This document shows, one piece after another, positions 27,226 to 35,792 of a stretch of DNA of 64,000 nt (positions are counted from its first letter, which is position 1; each line of letters begins with the position of its first letter). Both the position numbers and the translations under genes were made by a program. The notes beneath the pieces were generated by a model. It had not been told where the DNA came from and searched no databases. It was given only the letters and a program-made list of their open reading frames with translations. Source of the DNA: Salinimicrobium profundisediminis (GTDB lineage: Bacteria > Bacteroidota > Bacteroidia > Flavobacteriales > Flavobacteriaceae); assembly GCF_026241755.1 (NCBI RefSeq), contig NZ_JAPJDA010000008.1, forward strand, positions 92,500 through 156,499, written 5' to 3'.

Positions 27226-27571
27226 TTATTGATGGAGTTTCCAGTAAAGATCTACCATCGCCACAAAAAACATAATCCTTTCCGCATGGGGATTTAGGCA
27301 ATGTAAATAGGCCAAATTGGGTTGGGCCGTTCTACTTTTTAAAGGGCATAATAAATAGAGATAAACCTTGTGATCTTTTTTTCGTCTGGAAGTATGTTTT
27401 TTGGGCATAGTGTCTCTTTAGCCCATAATGTAGGGACAATCGTTCAATCCGTTTTTTATTGATCTTAATACCTTGCTCAGGGTCAATGTCATTTAAAGAA
27501 GAACCTCTCAGAAGCTTGTAGAAGTTTTCTAGATCTTCTCCAATAATAAGTAGATCATGTTTTCTAAACAT
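27226..27571 (-). pseudogene. IS3-family transposase (OrfB) remnant, frameshifted
   Basis: Two overlapping minus-strand frames together read like the middle of an IS3-type transposase. The first has INKKRIERLSLHYGLKRHYAQ, which resembles the helical region before the DDE domain. The other frame continues with RRKKDHKVYLYLL, then AQPNLAYLHCLNPHAERIMF and FFVAMVDLY, like the start of the integrase core (usually RPNQVWATDITYI ... MYLVAIIDLY). The catalytic DITY is lost and a frameshift separates the two parts. No inverted ends are evident. The rest of 26996-27700 holds nothing I can name. Confidence 0.55.
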
Positions 27572-27700
27572 ATATTATTTAACACACTGACCTATAAATA
27601 TCTAACTAATTTTATAAAAAATTTCTTTCAGTTTGCTAGCATTTTACTGTTTGTACTACAAAGAATGTGTTAAAATTGCAGCTTCAAAAATACCAGTTGC

Positions 27701-29926
27701 ATGTACCTTTCTACCCCCTACAAAATTCTTTTACTTTTACTTGTTATCTTCAGTTTTATATCGGTTAAAGCCCAAACCATAACGGGAACTGTAATTAACC
27801 ATAAAAAATCTCCTGTTTCAGATGCATATATCTATAACCTGAACAATGAAAATCACGCCCATACTTCTTCACTAGGACAATTTTCATTGCAGGCCAAAGC
27901 CGGGGATTCTATTAGGGTGAGCCATATGGGTTACAAAACCCTCACATTTATAGCCCATACAGGTAAAAATAATATTGAGATGCAGGAAAAGCTCAACCTC
28001 ATCAATGAAGTCGTCCTCACCCCCAGACTTAATTCATTGGAGGTCTTCAGCAAAGTAAATATCAACATTAATCCGGTTACTTCCTCCCAGGATCTACTTC
28101 GAAAAGTTCCGGGTTTGATCATTGGGCAACATGCAGGTGGTGGAAAAGCCGAACAAATCTTCCTTCGGGGTTTTGATATTGATCACGGAACAGATATTAG
28201 TATTGGAGTAGACGGAATGCCGGTAAACCTCGTCTCCCATGCTCACGGCCAGGGTTATAGCGATTTACACTTCCTTATTCCTGAAACAATTGAAGGAGTT
28301 GCCTTTGGAAAAGGGCCTTACAATGCTGAAAAAGGCAATTTTGCAACTGCAGGTTTTGTTTCCTTTAAAACCAAAGACAGGCTTGAGAACAGCCTGATTA
28401 AAGCCGAAGCAGGACAATTTAATTCACAAAGGCTGTTGGGAATGTTCAGCGTGCTTAATAAGCAAAACCACAGCCTTTATCTTGCGTCAGAATATCTGGC
28501 AACAGACGGCCCTTTTGAGAGTCCGCAGCACTTTAACCGCATCAACCTCATGGCAAAATATGCCGCAAAAGTTGGGGCAAACAGTTCTCTAAAAGCCAGT
28601 ATTTCAAATTTTTACAGTACATGGGATGCCTCGGGGCAAATTCCTGTAAGGGCGGTAGAAAGTGGCATGATCTCCAGGTTTGGCGCTATAGATGACACCG
28701 AGGGAGGCGAAACTTCACGCACCAACCTTATTGTAGAGTACGATCATCAAGTAGATGAAAAATCTTTTGTTAAGAATAATATTTACTATTCAAAATATGA
28801 TTTTCTGTTGTTCTCAAACTTCACTTTCTTTCTTGAAGACCCCAAATTTGGTGACCAGATAAAACAGCAGGAAACAAGGACCATGATGGGATTAAATTCT
28901 GAATACAACAACCGGTTTAATTTTAAAAAATGGTACGGTGACCTGCAGGCGGGAATTAGTTTACGAAATGACCAAAGCGAAGAGAACGAATTGTCGCACA
29001 CCTACCAGCGCCTTTCCACCCTCTCCAACTTTAGCCTGGGCGATATTAACGAGACCAATCTTGCCGCTTATATTAATGCTGAATTACACCTCGGAAAATG
29101 GACCATCAACCCCGGAATTAGGGTTGACCATTTTAATTTTAAATACTATGATCGTCTCGCTCCCAAATATGCAACGCTTTCTGAAGAAAAAAGCATTATT
29201 AGCCCAAAACTCAACTTTCTTTATAACGCCAAAAACAATTTACAGCTCTACCTGAAGGCAGGTAAAGGTTTTCATTCTAATGACACCAGGGTGGTTGTGC
29301 GAAAAGCTTCAGAAAATATTTTACCGGCAGCTTACGGCAGCGACCTGGGAATGATTTGGAAACCGGTTCCAAGAATGATGATAAATACAGCTTTTTGGTA
29401 CCTTTTTCTCGAACAGGAATTCGTTTATGTAGGTGATGCCGGTATCGTGGAGCCCAGCGGCAAAACAGAACGTAAAGGAATAGACTTTAGCCTGCAGTAC
29501 CAGCCCCTAAACTGGCTGTACGGGAACCTTGATGCCACTTACACCGTTGCCCGCAGCCTGGATGTTCCCGGCGACAGTAACTACATTCCCCTGGCACCAG
29601 ATTTCACCCTTACAGGTGGCCTTAATGTAGACTTACCTTCGGGGATTAACACCGGAATTTCCATGCGGCACCTCTCGGCGCGCCCTGCCAATGAAGACAA
29701 CAGCATAGTGGCCGAAGGCTACACGGTATTTGACTTCAATCTGGGATATAAGTTCCAAAAATGGCATTTTGGAGTGAATATTCAGAACCTCTTTGATACT
29801 GAATGGAATGAAACCCAATTCGCAACAGAATCCCGGCTTTCTTTTGAAACAGAACCTGTTAAAGAAATCCATTTTACCCCGGGAACACCATTTTTCTTGA
29901 GAGGAATCATCAGTTATACCTTTTAG
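27701..29926 (+). CDS. TonB-dependent outer-membrane receptor
   Basis: A 741-aa receptor with signal peptide (ending ISVKAQ), a CarboxypepD-regulatory-like domain (about 25-100), a plug domain with LLRKVPGLIIGQHAGGGKAE, QIFLRGFDIDHGTD and GVDGMPVNLVSHAHGQGYSD, and a 22-strand-type barrel ending in an aromatic strand (ISYTF). The His-rich plug segment (DIDHGTD, SHAHGQGYSDLH) hints at metal or metal-complex uptake, but the substrate is not shown. It stands alone, followed by an OmpA relic and a bidirectional hairpin. Confidence 0.92.
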   Translation: MYLSTPYKILLLLLVIFSFISVKAQTITGTVINHKKSPVSDAYIYNLNNENHAHTSSLGQFSLQAKAGDSIRVSHMGYKTLTFIAHTGKNNIEMQEKLNLINEVVLTPRLNSLEVFSKVNININPVTSSQDLLRKVPGLIIGQHAGGGKAEQIFLRGFDIDHGTDISIGVDGMPVNLVSHAHGQGYSDLHFLIPETIEGVAFGKGPYNAEKGNFATAGFVSFKTKDRLENSLIKAEAGQFNSQRLLGMFSVLNKQNHSLYLASEYLATDGPFESPQHFNRINLMAKYAAKVGANSSLKASISNFYSTWDASGQIPVRAVESGMISRFGAIDDTEGGETSRTNLIVEYDHQVDEKSFVKNNIYYSKYDFLLFSNFTFFLEDPKFGDQIKQQETRTMMGLNSEYNNRFNFKKWYGDLQAGISLRNDQSEENELSHTYQRLSTLSNFSLGDINETNLAAYINAELHLGKWTINPGIRVDHFNFKYYDRLAPKYATLSEEKSIISPKLNFLYNAKNNLQLYLKAGKGFHSNDTRVVVRKASENILPAAYGSDLGMIWKPVPRMMINTAFWYLFLEQEFVYVGDAGIVEPSGKTERKGIDFSLQYQPLNWLYGNLDATYTVARSLDVPGDSNYIPLAPDFTLTGGLNVDLPSGINTGISMRHLSARPANEDNSIVAEGYTVFDFNLGYKFQKWHFGVNIQNLFDTEWNETQFATESRLSFETEPVKEIHFTPGTPFFLRGIISYTF

Positions 29927-29989
29927 TAGCTCAAAACTGAAGTTATGATAGTTCGCTTTTTTATAAGGACTGAAAAAGAAAACTACTTT

Positions 29990-30228
29990 AACAATAAAAA
30001 TCCCATACCGTCAGCAGAGGAACGGCTTCCTATAATATGCAGCTGTCAAAACAAAGGGCCAGGGCTTCGGCTGACTACCTGCTCAAAAAAGGCATTTCTC
30101 CCGACCGGCTTTCTTATGAGGGACTGGGTGAAACCCTTCCTCTTAACAAATGTGTTGATGGCAGCGCCTGTCCCGAAGATCTTCATCAAAAAAACCGAAG
30201 AAGTGAATTTATCCTTGTCGAATTTTAA
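29990..30228 (+). pseudogene. Remnant of an OmpA-like peptidoglycan-binding domain
   Basis: One frame reads SHTVSRGTASYNMQLSKQRA, then SADYLLKKGISPDRLSYEGL and GETLPLN ... HQKNRRSEF. This is the second half of an OmpA C-terminal domain (usually SHTDSRG ... LSxxRAxSV ... GE..P), ending in a normal stop. Upstream the frame is closed by a TAA and there is no signal peptide or first half. An ATG within the remnant could give 63 aa but would lack half the fold. Most likely a decayed gene. Confidence 0.72.
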
Positions 30229-30318
30229 TCAGAAAACCCGCGCTATCCACCAAATAATGGTTTTTAGAAAATCCCTAAGTAAAAACGGATAGCGTAAAGA
30301 AAAAACAGGCCGTTTTTT

Positions 30319-30363
30319 ACATAAAGGAGGCTCAAAAATGTCATTTTTGAGCCTCCTTTATGT
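30319..30363. terminator. Bidirectional hairpin; 45-nt perfect palindrome with the AAAAATGTCATTTTT core
   Basis: A perfect inverted repeat centred at 30341, with arms ACATAAAGGAGGCTC and GAGCCTCCTTTATGT around AAAAATGTCATTTTT. It lies between the TonB-receptor/OmpA relic on one side and the end of a small minus-strand gene on the other, so it can serve both. Confidence 0.75.
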
Positions 30364-30531
30364 TTATCTTTTCCCTACCCCACTTTCAGGTAACTCCTTC
30401 AGTATTTCCAAAAAATACTCCACTTCATGGGAAGTAGCAGCTCTAAAATGCCCTTTTTGACACCGGTACAATTCTCCCCGTCCGGGTAATTTCTCCCCAC
30501 TCCACCCTTTGCTCATTTCAGTTCTAAACAT
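30364..30531 (-). CDS. Small protein, 55 aa, unknown
   Basis: An open frame reading MFRTEMSKGWSGEKLPGRGE, then LYRCQKGHFRAATSHEVEYF and LEILKELPESGVGKR. It is basic, with one CxxGH motif and a predicted C-terminal helix. Base use and the position between a terminator and a divergent operon are consistent with a real gene, but I do not recognise the family. Its stop directly abuts the palindromic terminator. Confidence 0.4.
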   Translation of the reverse strand: MFRTEMSKGWSGEKLPGRGELYRCQKGHFRAATSHEVEYFLEILKELPESGVGKR

Positions 30532-30635
30532 ATCTAATTCATTGATTTACAAAGTTCTATGAATAACATCTTCAGTAATTATTGAAGAAGGCACGGGCTT
30601 TGTCTTCAGGAATGCAAAACAAATTTTGAACTACT

Positions 30636-30791
30636 ATGCTAATTGAAAAAACAATGATCAATTCTAAAACAATGGAAGTCAATAATAGCTTACCCCAGGA
30701 AATTCTTAAGGGGCTCTGTTTTAATTGTGATCATAGAACTCACTGCACCTGGAAAGAAACAAGAAAACAAAATTGTGAACACTTTGAATAA
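30636..30791 (+). CDS. Small Cys-rich protein, 51 aa, first gene of the glutamate dehydrogenase operon
   Basis: The frame ends in LPQEILKGLCFNCDHRTHC, then TWKETRKQNCEHFE: four cysteines and two histidines in a CxxC...C...C-H arrangement that could bind zinc. Similar tiny proteins with GLCxNC and C-E-x-Y/F endings are common in Bacteroidota. It ends 7 bp before the glutamate dehydrogenase ATG at 30799. Either of two internal ATGs (residues 7 and 13) could also be the start. Function unknown. Confidence 0.6.
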   Translation: MLIEKTMINSKTMEVNNSLPQEILKGLCFNCDHRTHCTWKETRKQNCEHFE

Positions 30792-30798
30792 TAAAAAT

Positions 30799-32079
30799 AT
30801 GATTACTGCTAACAAGAATAATAAACAGAGCATGTTTAAGACTGTACAAAACCAGTTTAATAAAACTGCCGACTTAATTGATCTCAACCCAAACATCCGT
30901 AAGATCCTCGCTATTACCAACAACGAACTCATCGTGCATTTTCCTGTGAAGATGGATAACGGGAAGGTGGAAATCTTTACAGGTTACAGAGTTCAGCATA
31001 ACAATGCGCTGGGCCCGTACAAAGGCGGATTGCGTTACCACCCTACGGTAGATGTAGATGCTGCAAAAGCCCTGGCTATGTGGATGACGTGGAAAACTTC
31101 TTTGGCTGGCTTACCTTACGGGGGTGCTAAAGGTGGGATTCAAATAGACCCAAGAAATTACAGCTTATCTGAGCTGGAGCGCATTACCCGAAGATTCACT
31201 TATGCATTGGGCGAAAATATTGGGCCCGAGCATGATATCCCTGCGCCCGATGTCAATACCAATGCCCAGACTATGGCGTGGATTGCCGATACTTACATGT
31301 CAACCAAATCTACATCAGAGCGATCTCAGAATCAGCATGTGGTTACCGGGAAACCTGTGGGTTCAGGGGGGCTCGAAGGTCGCGACAGGGCTACAGGCTT
31401 CGGCGTGTTCTTGTGTATCAAATTATACTTTGAGGCACTTGGAGAAACTCTTAACGGCAAAACTTTTAACGTTCAGGGGTTTGGAAACGTGGGTTACTGG
31501 GCCTCTCATTTCTTAGTTCAAGAAGGTGCCAAACTCTTGTCAGTACAGGATGCACATGCTACCATATTCAATTCTGAAGGTATTGATGTTGAAAGTTTAT
31601 TTGAACACTCCAAACCCAGAAAAGGCTCTATAGAAGGATTTTCTGAAGCCAAAGAAATTGATCCTGAAGAATTCTTCGGATTAGCCTGTGACATATTGAT
31701 TCCCGCAGCTTTGGGCAACCAGATTACTGAAGATAACGCCTATAAGATTCAGGCGAAATTAATTGCAGAAGGCGCCAATGGCCCTACCAATGATGAAGGT
31801 GAAAGCATTCTTCTGGAAAGGGGAATTCCTATTATTCCCGACATCTTATGTAACTCGGGAGGAGTAATAGGAAGTTACTTTGAATGGTTACAAAACCGAA
31901 ATGGCGAATTGTGGCAACTGGACGAAGTGATGGAAAAACTCGAGAAGAAAATCACCCAGGTGTTTAAAAATGTTGCTGCCGAAGTTGATCAACGCCAGGT
32001 AGATTGGCGTACTGCAGCCTACATCATTGCTATAGCCCGAATTGAAATGGCTTATGTACAACGCGGAATTTTCCCATAA
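30799..32079 (+). CDS. gdhA: Glutamate dehydrogenase (Glu/Leu/Phe/Val family)
   Basis: A protein of about 426 aa that interconverts glutamate with 2-oxoglutarate and ammonia using NAD(P). Family motifs are GPYKGGLRYHP, the catalytic-lysine region LPYGGAKGGI, PAPDVNTNAQTMAWI, and the Rossmann segment NVQGFGNVGYWA, followed by AEGANGPT and NSGGVIGSYFEW. The longer frame from a GTG at 30727 would overlap the small Cys-rich gene in another frame, so the ATG at 30799 is preferred (30832 is also possible). It sits in an operon with the GreA/Rnk-like and helical proteins downstream. Coenzyme preference cannot be read safely. Confidence 0.92.
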   Translation: MITANKNNKQSMFKTVQNQFNKTADLIDLNPNIRKILAITNNELIVHFPVKMDNGKVEIFTGYRVQHNNALGPYKGGLRYHPTVDVDAAKALAMWMTWKTSLAGLPYGGAKGGIQIDPRNYSLSELERITRRFTYALGENIGPEHDIPAPDVNTNAQTMAWIADTYMSTKSTSERSQNQHVVTGKPVGSGGLEGRDRATGFGVFLCIKLYFEALGETLNGKTFNVQGFGNVGYWASHFLVQEGAKLLSVQDAHATIFNSEGIDVESLFEHSKPRKGSIEGFSEAKEIDPEEFFGLACDILIPAALGNQITEDNAYKIQAKLIAEGANGPTNDEGESILLERGIPIIPDILCNSGGVIGSYFEWLQNRNGELWQLDEVMEKLEKKITQVFKNVAAEVDQRQVDWRTAAYIIAIARIEMAYVQRGIFP

Positions 32080-32090
32080 ATGAGACAGCT

Positions 32091-32507
32091 ATGAAATACT
32101 CGCAAATAATAATTGAAAAAAAAGAATTTGAGCTTTTAAGAAACCTGATATCAACAGAATCATATTATAAAGACAAGACCTACAAGTCTTCTCTTCATAA
32201 ACTGAAAAAGGAACTGGAAGATGTAAAGATCTTACCAGATAACAAGATGCCCGGCGATGTTATACGCATCAACTCTAATGTAACTATTGAGACCCCGTGG
32301 AATGTACAGAGAACTTACCAGATTGTAGTTCCTGAACAAAGTGACATCAGGAACAATAAGATATCTGTTCTCGCCCCCATGGGCCTGGCTCTGTTTGGAT
32401 ATGCCCAGGGAGATGAAGTGGAATGGGAATTCCCCATGGGCATTAAAACAATAAAAATACTGGAAGTAGAACAGTCTAACACAACATTTAAACTGGAAGC
32501 GCTGTAA
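32091..32507 (+). CDS. GreA/GreB C-terminal-domain protein (Rnk-like)
   Basis: A 138-aa protein. An N-terminal helical part (residues 1-45) is too short for a full Gre coiled coil. The C-terminal FKBP-like domain has VIRINSNVTIETP, ISVLAPMGLALFGYAQGDEV and WEFPMGIKTIKILEV. Such proteins bind RNA polymerase near the secondary channel or act like Rnk. It starts 11 bp after the dehydrogenase, and its stop overlaps the next start (TAATG), so it is co-transcribed. A link to nutrient or stress adaptation is plausible but inferred. Confidence 0.82.
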   Translation: MKYSQIIIEKKEFELLRNLISTESYYKDKTYKSSLHKLKKELEDVKILPDNKMPGDVIRINSNVTIETPWNVQRTYQIVVPEQSDIRNNKISVLAPMGLALFGYAQGDEVEWEFPMGIKTIKILEVEQSNTTFKLEAL

Positions 32508-32929
32508 TGAATGAAATGAAGAACCACTATAGAGACGAAGAAATATTGAAGCTCAATATGAGATCAGAATTAAAGCTGTGGCAGGAAAACATCAGCTTTA
32601 TGGAGCAGGAAATCGGTTTTTATTTAAGGCTACTCCAAAAGAGTTCGTTCTTTAAAACTGAAAAGAATGTAGAAGATTTGAAGTTCCTGGTAAAGCAACT
32701 GCAGGAGATCCATGAAATGAACAGCCTCAATTCAAAAATATTGAGAGATTACAAACTAAAGGCAGAGAATATTCGGGAATGCGATGACGTGCAGTGTGAA
32801 AATCAATATGTTCAGGAACATCTGCATGTAAAGAATTCTTTTCAGAAGCATTTAAAAAAGTCTCAGATAGTTAAAGGTTTTGTATTTAAATACATACTCG
32901 AAAACATGCAGGAGGTTCAGCATTCCTGA
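32507..32929 (+). CDS. Helical protein of unknown function, 140 aa
   Basis: Almost entirely predicted alpha-helical and charged, with a heptad-like stretch ELKLWQENISFMEQEIGFYL and another around residues 60-85. It has two cysteines (CDDVQC). No signal peptide or membrane segment. The ATG overlaps the preceding stop (TAATG), so translation is coupled with the Gre-like protein. I do not recognise a family. Confidence 0.65.
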   Translation: MNEMKNHYRDEEILKLNMRSELKLWQENISFMEQEIGFYLRLLQKSSFFKTEKNVEDLKFLVKQLQEIHEMNSLNSKILRDYKLKAENIRECDDVQCENQYVQEHLHVKNSFQKHLKKSQIVKGFVFKYILENMQEVQHS

Positions 32930-33032
32930 GGCAATACTTCTGAAAATTTTTCAGAAAAATCAGCTTTTAAAACAACTCACTTGATCATGAAAAACAGGTC
33001 TGCAAAAATTAAAATCATCTTTCTGCCTTAAA

Positions 33033-33091
33033 GCACCTTTTCTAAAACGGGATCGTCCAAACCTATGGATGTATCCCGGTGAAAAAGGTGC
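33033..33091 (+). ncRNA. Predicted two-stem structured element before a 37-aa peptide gene
   Basis: An outer stem GCACCTTTT / AAAAAGGTGC and an inner stem CGGGAT / ATCCCG enclose a 19-nt loop. It lies 40 bp upstream of a tiny basic ORF and in no larger gene. It could be a leader regulator or a small RNA; there is no T-run after it. Confidence 0.35.
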
Positions 33092-33130
33092 ACCCCGGCA
33101 AACAAGATATATAATTTTTAAACCAGGATC

Positions 33131-33244
33131 ATGAAAAAAGGAAATTTAAAACATTCAACAATAGATTTAAAGGCTAAAAAGCAGGAAAAAATTCAGAAGA
33201 AACTCGAGGATAAGAAAATGAAAAAAAGAAAGTCGAGAGTTTAG
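33131..33244 (+). CDS. Tiny Lys-rich peptide, 37 aa
   Basis: MKKGNLKHSTIDLKAKKQEK followed by IQKKLEDKKMKKRKSRV: over 40 percent lysine/arginine, one predicted helix. An in-frame ATG and stop, and a strong terminator 21 bp later, support a real transcript. Possibly nucleic-acid or ribosome binding by charge (inference). Confidence 0.45.
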   Translation: MKKGNLKHSTIDLKAKKQEKIQKKLEDKKMKKRKSRV

Positions 33245-33264
33245 AAGTTTAATTAGTTTTTTTG

Positions 33265-33295
33265 AAGGGTCTGCCGCTGGCAGACCCTTTTATTT
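33265..33295 (+). terminator. Intrinsic terminator after the 37-aa peptide gene
   Basis: AAGGGTCTGCC-GCT-GGCAGACCCTT is a GC-rich hairpin followed by TTATTTT. Confidence 0.88.
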
Positions 33296-33365
33296 TACTG
33301 AAAGATCTATTCAGATATATATTTTTTTCAACATCTAAAAAACTACCCCTTCAAAAATGCCGTTT

Positions 33366-34691
33366 TTACTTCAGCTTTTGCCGAAGGGTTTTCCGATCGA
33401 TTTGAAGGATTTCTGCAGCCCTTGTTTTGTTGTTGTCTACCGAAGCCAGCACTCTCTGAATGTGTTCTCTCTCAACTTCCCTTAAAGATTTATGCACATC
33501 ATTTTCAGCAGAAGGTTCGGCTAATTTTATATGTTTCGGAATTTCCTGTACGTCAATATTCTTATCACACAAGATAATTGCCCGCTGCACCACATTTTCC
33601 AGCTCCCTGATGTTGCCGGGCCAGGAATATCTCGTGAGCAACTCCATCGCTTTATCTGTAATGGTGACGAAGGGTTTTTTATATTCAACCCCGTACTTTT
33701 TGATGAAATTATGGACTAAAGGAAATATGTCTTCTTTCCTTTCCCTAAGCGGTGGCGTGAGAATATTCACCACGTTTAAACGGTAATAAAGGTCTTGCCT
33801 AAAAGTGCCTTTTTCAACCATCTGGTAAAGGTCGCTGTTGGTTGCCGCGATGATACGCAACTCTATTTTCTCTGACTTCTGCGCTCCAATCCTTCTAACT
33901 TCCTTTTCCTGTAAAACCCTTAAAAGGCTGGTTTGTACATTTGCAGGTGCCGTTCCTATTTCGTCCAAAAAAATAGTTCCGCCTGCCGCTGCCTGGAAGA
34001 ATCCCTGCCGGGAATCTCCTGCCCCGGTAAAAGCGCCTTTTACATACCCGAATAATTCCGATTCCAGTAAATTTTCAGGAATAGCACCACAGTTCACAGC
34101 TATAAAAGGATTGCCTGCATAAGCGCCTTTGTAATGAATGGCACGTGCCACCAGCTCCTTGCCTGTTCCACTTTCACCCTGTATAAGTATGGTTGCCCTG
34201 TTGTTCTTTACCCGCTCAACAACATCGATCATTTCCTCAAAACTTTCCGAAGAGCCTATCATCCCGGCGTAAGCATTGGTAATCGGTTTTTCTTTTTTTT
34301 GATCAAAGGTGTCGCTTCTTTTTTCCTGAAGACTTTTCTCAATGGCCAACTTCAGTTCGGCCTGGGTGAAAGGTTTTACCAGGTAATCTAAAGCCCCCGA
34401 TTGTATAGCCGATATTGCCCCGTCTACTGATGGAAATCCTGTAATGACCAGTTTTGGTATCTCCGGGTAATGTTCATCGGCATATTTTATGAGCTCAATG
34501 CCGTTCACGCCGGGCATTTGCAAATCGGTAATTAAAAGGTCTATTCGCGACGATTTCAGTATTTCTATAGCTTCTTTTACCGATATCGCCCGGTAAGTGT
34601 GAAAGTGAAGTGCACTGAGGTTGCGATGAATTAACTCGAGCATATCAAAATCATCGTCAACTATTAAAACGTTCTCTTTATGAAGTGCCAT
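33366..34691 (-). CDS. Sigma-54-dependent response regulator (NtrC family)
   Basis: A 441-aa regulator. The receiver domain has acidic residues D12-D14, phosphoacceptor D56 (ITDLQMPG) and a conserved lysine (LVKPF). The AAA+ domain carries Walker A GESGTGKE, the sigma-54 contact loop GAFTGA, and GGTIFLDEIG. The C-terminal Fis-type helix-turn-helix is NKTRAAEILQIDRKTLRQKL. It activates sigma-54 promoters on phosphorylation by the kinase encoded 3 bp upstream. Its stop codon lies in a near copy of the AAAAATGNCATTTTT palindrome (33353-33367). Targets are not evident in the window. Confidence 0.95.
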   Translation of the reverse strand: MALHKENVLIVDDDFDMLELIHRNLSALHFHTYRAISVKEAIEILKSSRIDLLITDLQMPGVNGIELIKYADEHYPEIPKLVITGFPSVDGAISAIQSGALDYLVKPFTQAELKLAIEKSLQEKRSDTFDQKKEKPITNAYAGMIGSSESFEEMIDVVERVKNNRATILIQGESGTGKELVARAIHYKGAYAGNPFIAVNCGAIPENLLESELFGYVKGAFTGAGDSRQGFFQAAAGGTIFLDEIGTAPANVQTSLLRVLQEKEVRRIGAQKSEKIELRIIAATNSDLYQMVEKGTFRQDLYYRLNVVNILTPPLRERKEDIFPLVHNFIKKYGVEYKKPFVTITDKAMELLTRYSWPGNIRELENVVQRAIILCDKNIDVQEIPKHIKLAEPSAENDVHKSLREVEREHIQRVLASVDNNKTRAAEILQIDRKTLRQKLK

Positions 34692-34694
34692 AAG

Positions 34695-35792
34695 TTAATT
34701 TCTAAGAGGTATACTTATTTGAAAAATTGTTCCCTGGGGCTTATTATCAAAAGCAACAATATTGCCTTTATGACTTCTAATGATACCGTGTACCACACTT
34801 AACCCCAGCCCCGAGCCATCTCCAATAGGTTTAGTGGTAAAAAAAGGTTCAAAGATCTTTGATTTCAACTCTTCTTTAATGCCCGGGCCCTCGTCTGCAA
34901 TCTCTATAAAAAAGCTGGTGTCATCCTGGTAGAGTTTCACTTCTATAGCCGAACCTTTTGGAGAAAAATACAGGGCATTGATAAGGAGGTTAAAGAGTAC
35001 CTGCGTTAGCTGAATTGGGTCCAGCTGTGCCTCAATCCTCTTGTCTGCCACTCTAAAATGGCATTCTACACCTGCTTTTCTAAAATTCGGTTTCAAAAGT
35101 GAAAGCGCCTGTGCAATTATAGGCTGAATTCTTATGATCTTCATTTCCTGCGGAATTTCACAGGCAAAGAACATGAGTTTTTTCACTACCTCCCGCGAAT
35201 AAATGGCTCCTTTAATGATCTTGCCAATGTCCTTTTTTGTCTGCTCATTTTCGGCCCTGTCTTTTATGAGTTCGGCAAAACCCAAAATGTTACCCAAAGG
35301 CGTGTTGAGCTCGTGGGCAATCCCTGCAGTGATCTCCCCAAGAATCGCTAACCTGTCATTGCGGTGTACGGTGCGCCTTAACAGCTCTTCCTGCTCTTTT
35401 TGCTTTATTTTTTCGTAAAAAGATCCTATTTCCTGCGCCGCTTTTTCGAGTAGTTTCTGTTCTTCAGGCAGAAAAGACAGCAGGCTGAATTCAGGATCGG
35501 GATAATAGATCTTTATACTGCCCTTAACTTCATTGAAGGTATAAATTGGCGCCTGTTGCACCACGTTTTTCTTCGGAATTTCCCCGGTGCTATGTTCAAA
35601 CCCGTTTAACCTTAGTTCTACAATGGCATTTTCGGGGAATCTCCAGGCCTGTTTTAGTACTTCTGAAATTTTTTGAAGCGTAGCTGCAATCTCTCCTGTA
35701 TGATCTCTAATGATAGAAGATATTTCATACAAACAGCTGAGCTCTTTAATTCTCTCCTGAAGTTCTATTTTGGTTGAAATTGTGCCGGGCAT
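34695..35792 (-). CDS. Cytoplasmic sensor histidine kinase (NtrB-like)
   Basis: A kinase of about 365 aa with no membrane segment. It has an N-terminal helical/GAF-like sensor (ELQERIKELSCLYEISSII), the H-box GEITAGIAHELNTPLGNILG, and an HATPase domain with QVLFNLLINALYFSP, DEGPGI and GDGSGLGLSVVHGI. A longer frame exists from a GTG at 35888, but the extra residues look random, so the ATG at 35792 is chosen. It forms a two-gene operon with the sigma-54 activator. The signal is likely intracellular. Confidence 0.9.
   Translation of the reverse strand: MPGTISTKIELQERIKELSCLYEISSIIRDHTGEIAATLQKISEVLKQAWRFPENAIVELRLNGFEHSTGEIPKKNVVQQAPIYTFNEVKGSIKIYYPDPEFSLLSFLPEEQKLLEKAAQEIGSFYEKIKQKEQEELLRRTVHRNDRLAILGEITAGIAHELNTPLGNILGFAELIKDRAENEQTKKDIGKIIKGAIYSREVVKKLMFFACEIPQEMKIIRIQPIIAQALSLLKPNFRKAGVECHFRVADKRIEAQLDPIQLTQVLFNLLINALYFSPKGSAIEVKLYQDDTSFFIEIADEGPGIKEELKSKIFEPFFTTKPIGDGSGLGLSVVHGIIRSHKGNIVAFDNKPQGTIFQISIPLRN

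Noticed and set aside
30727..30798. Longer glutamate dehydrogenase start (GTG at 30727)
   Set aside because: It would overlap the Cys-rich 51-aa gene in another frame and adds residues not typical of the family.
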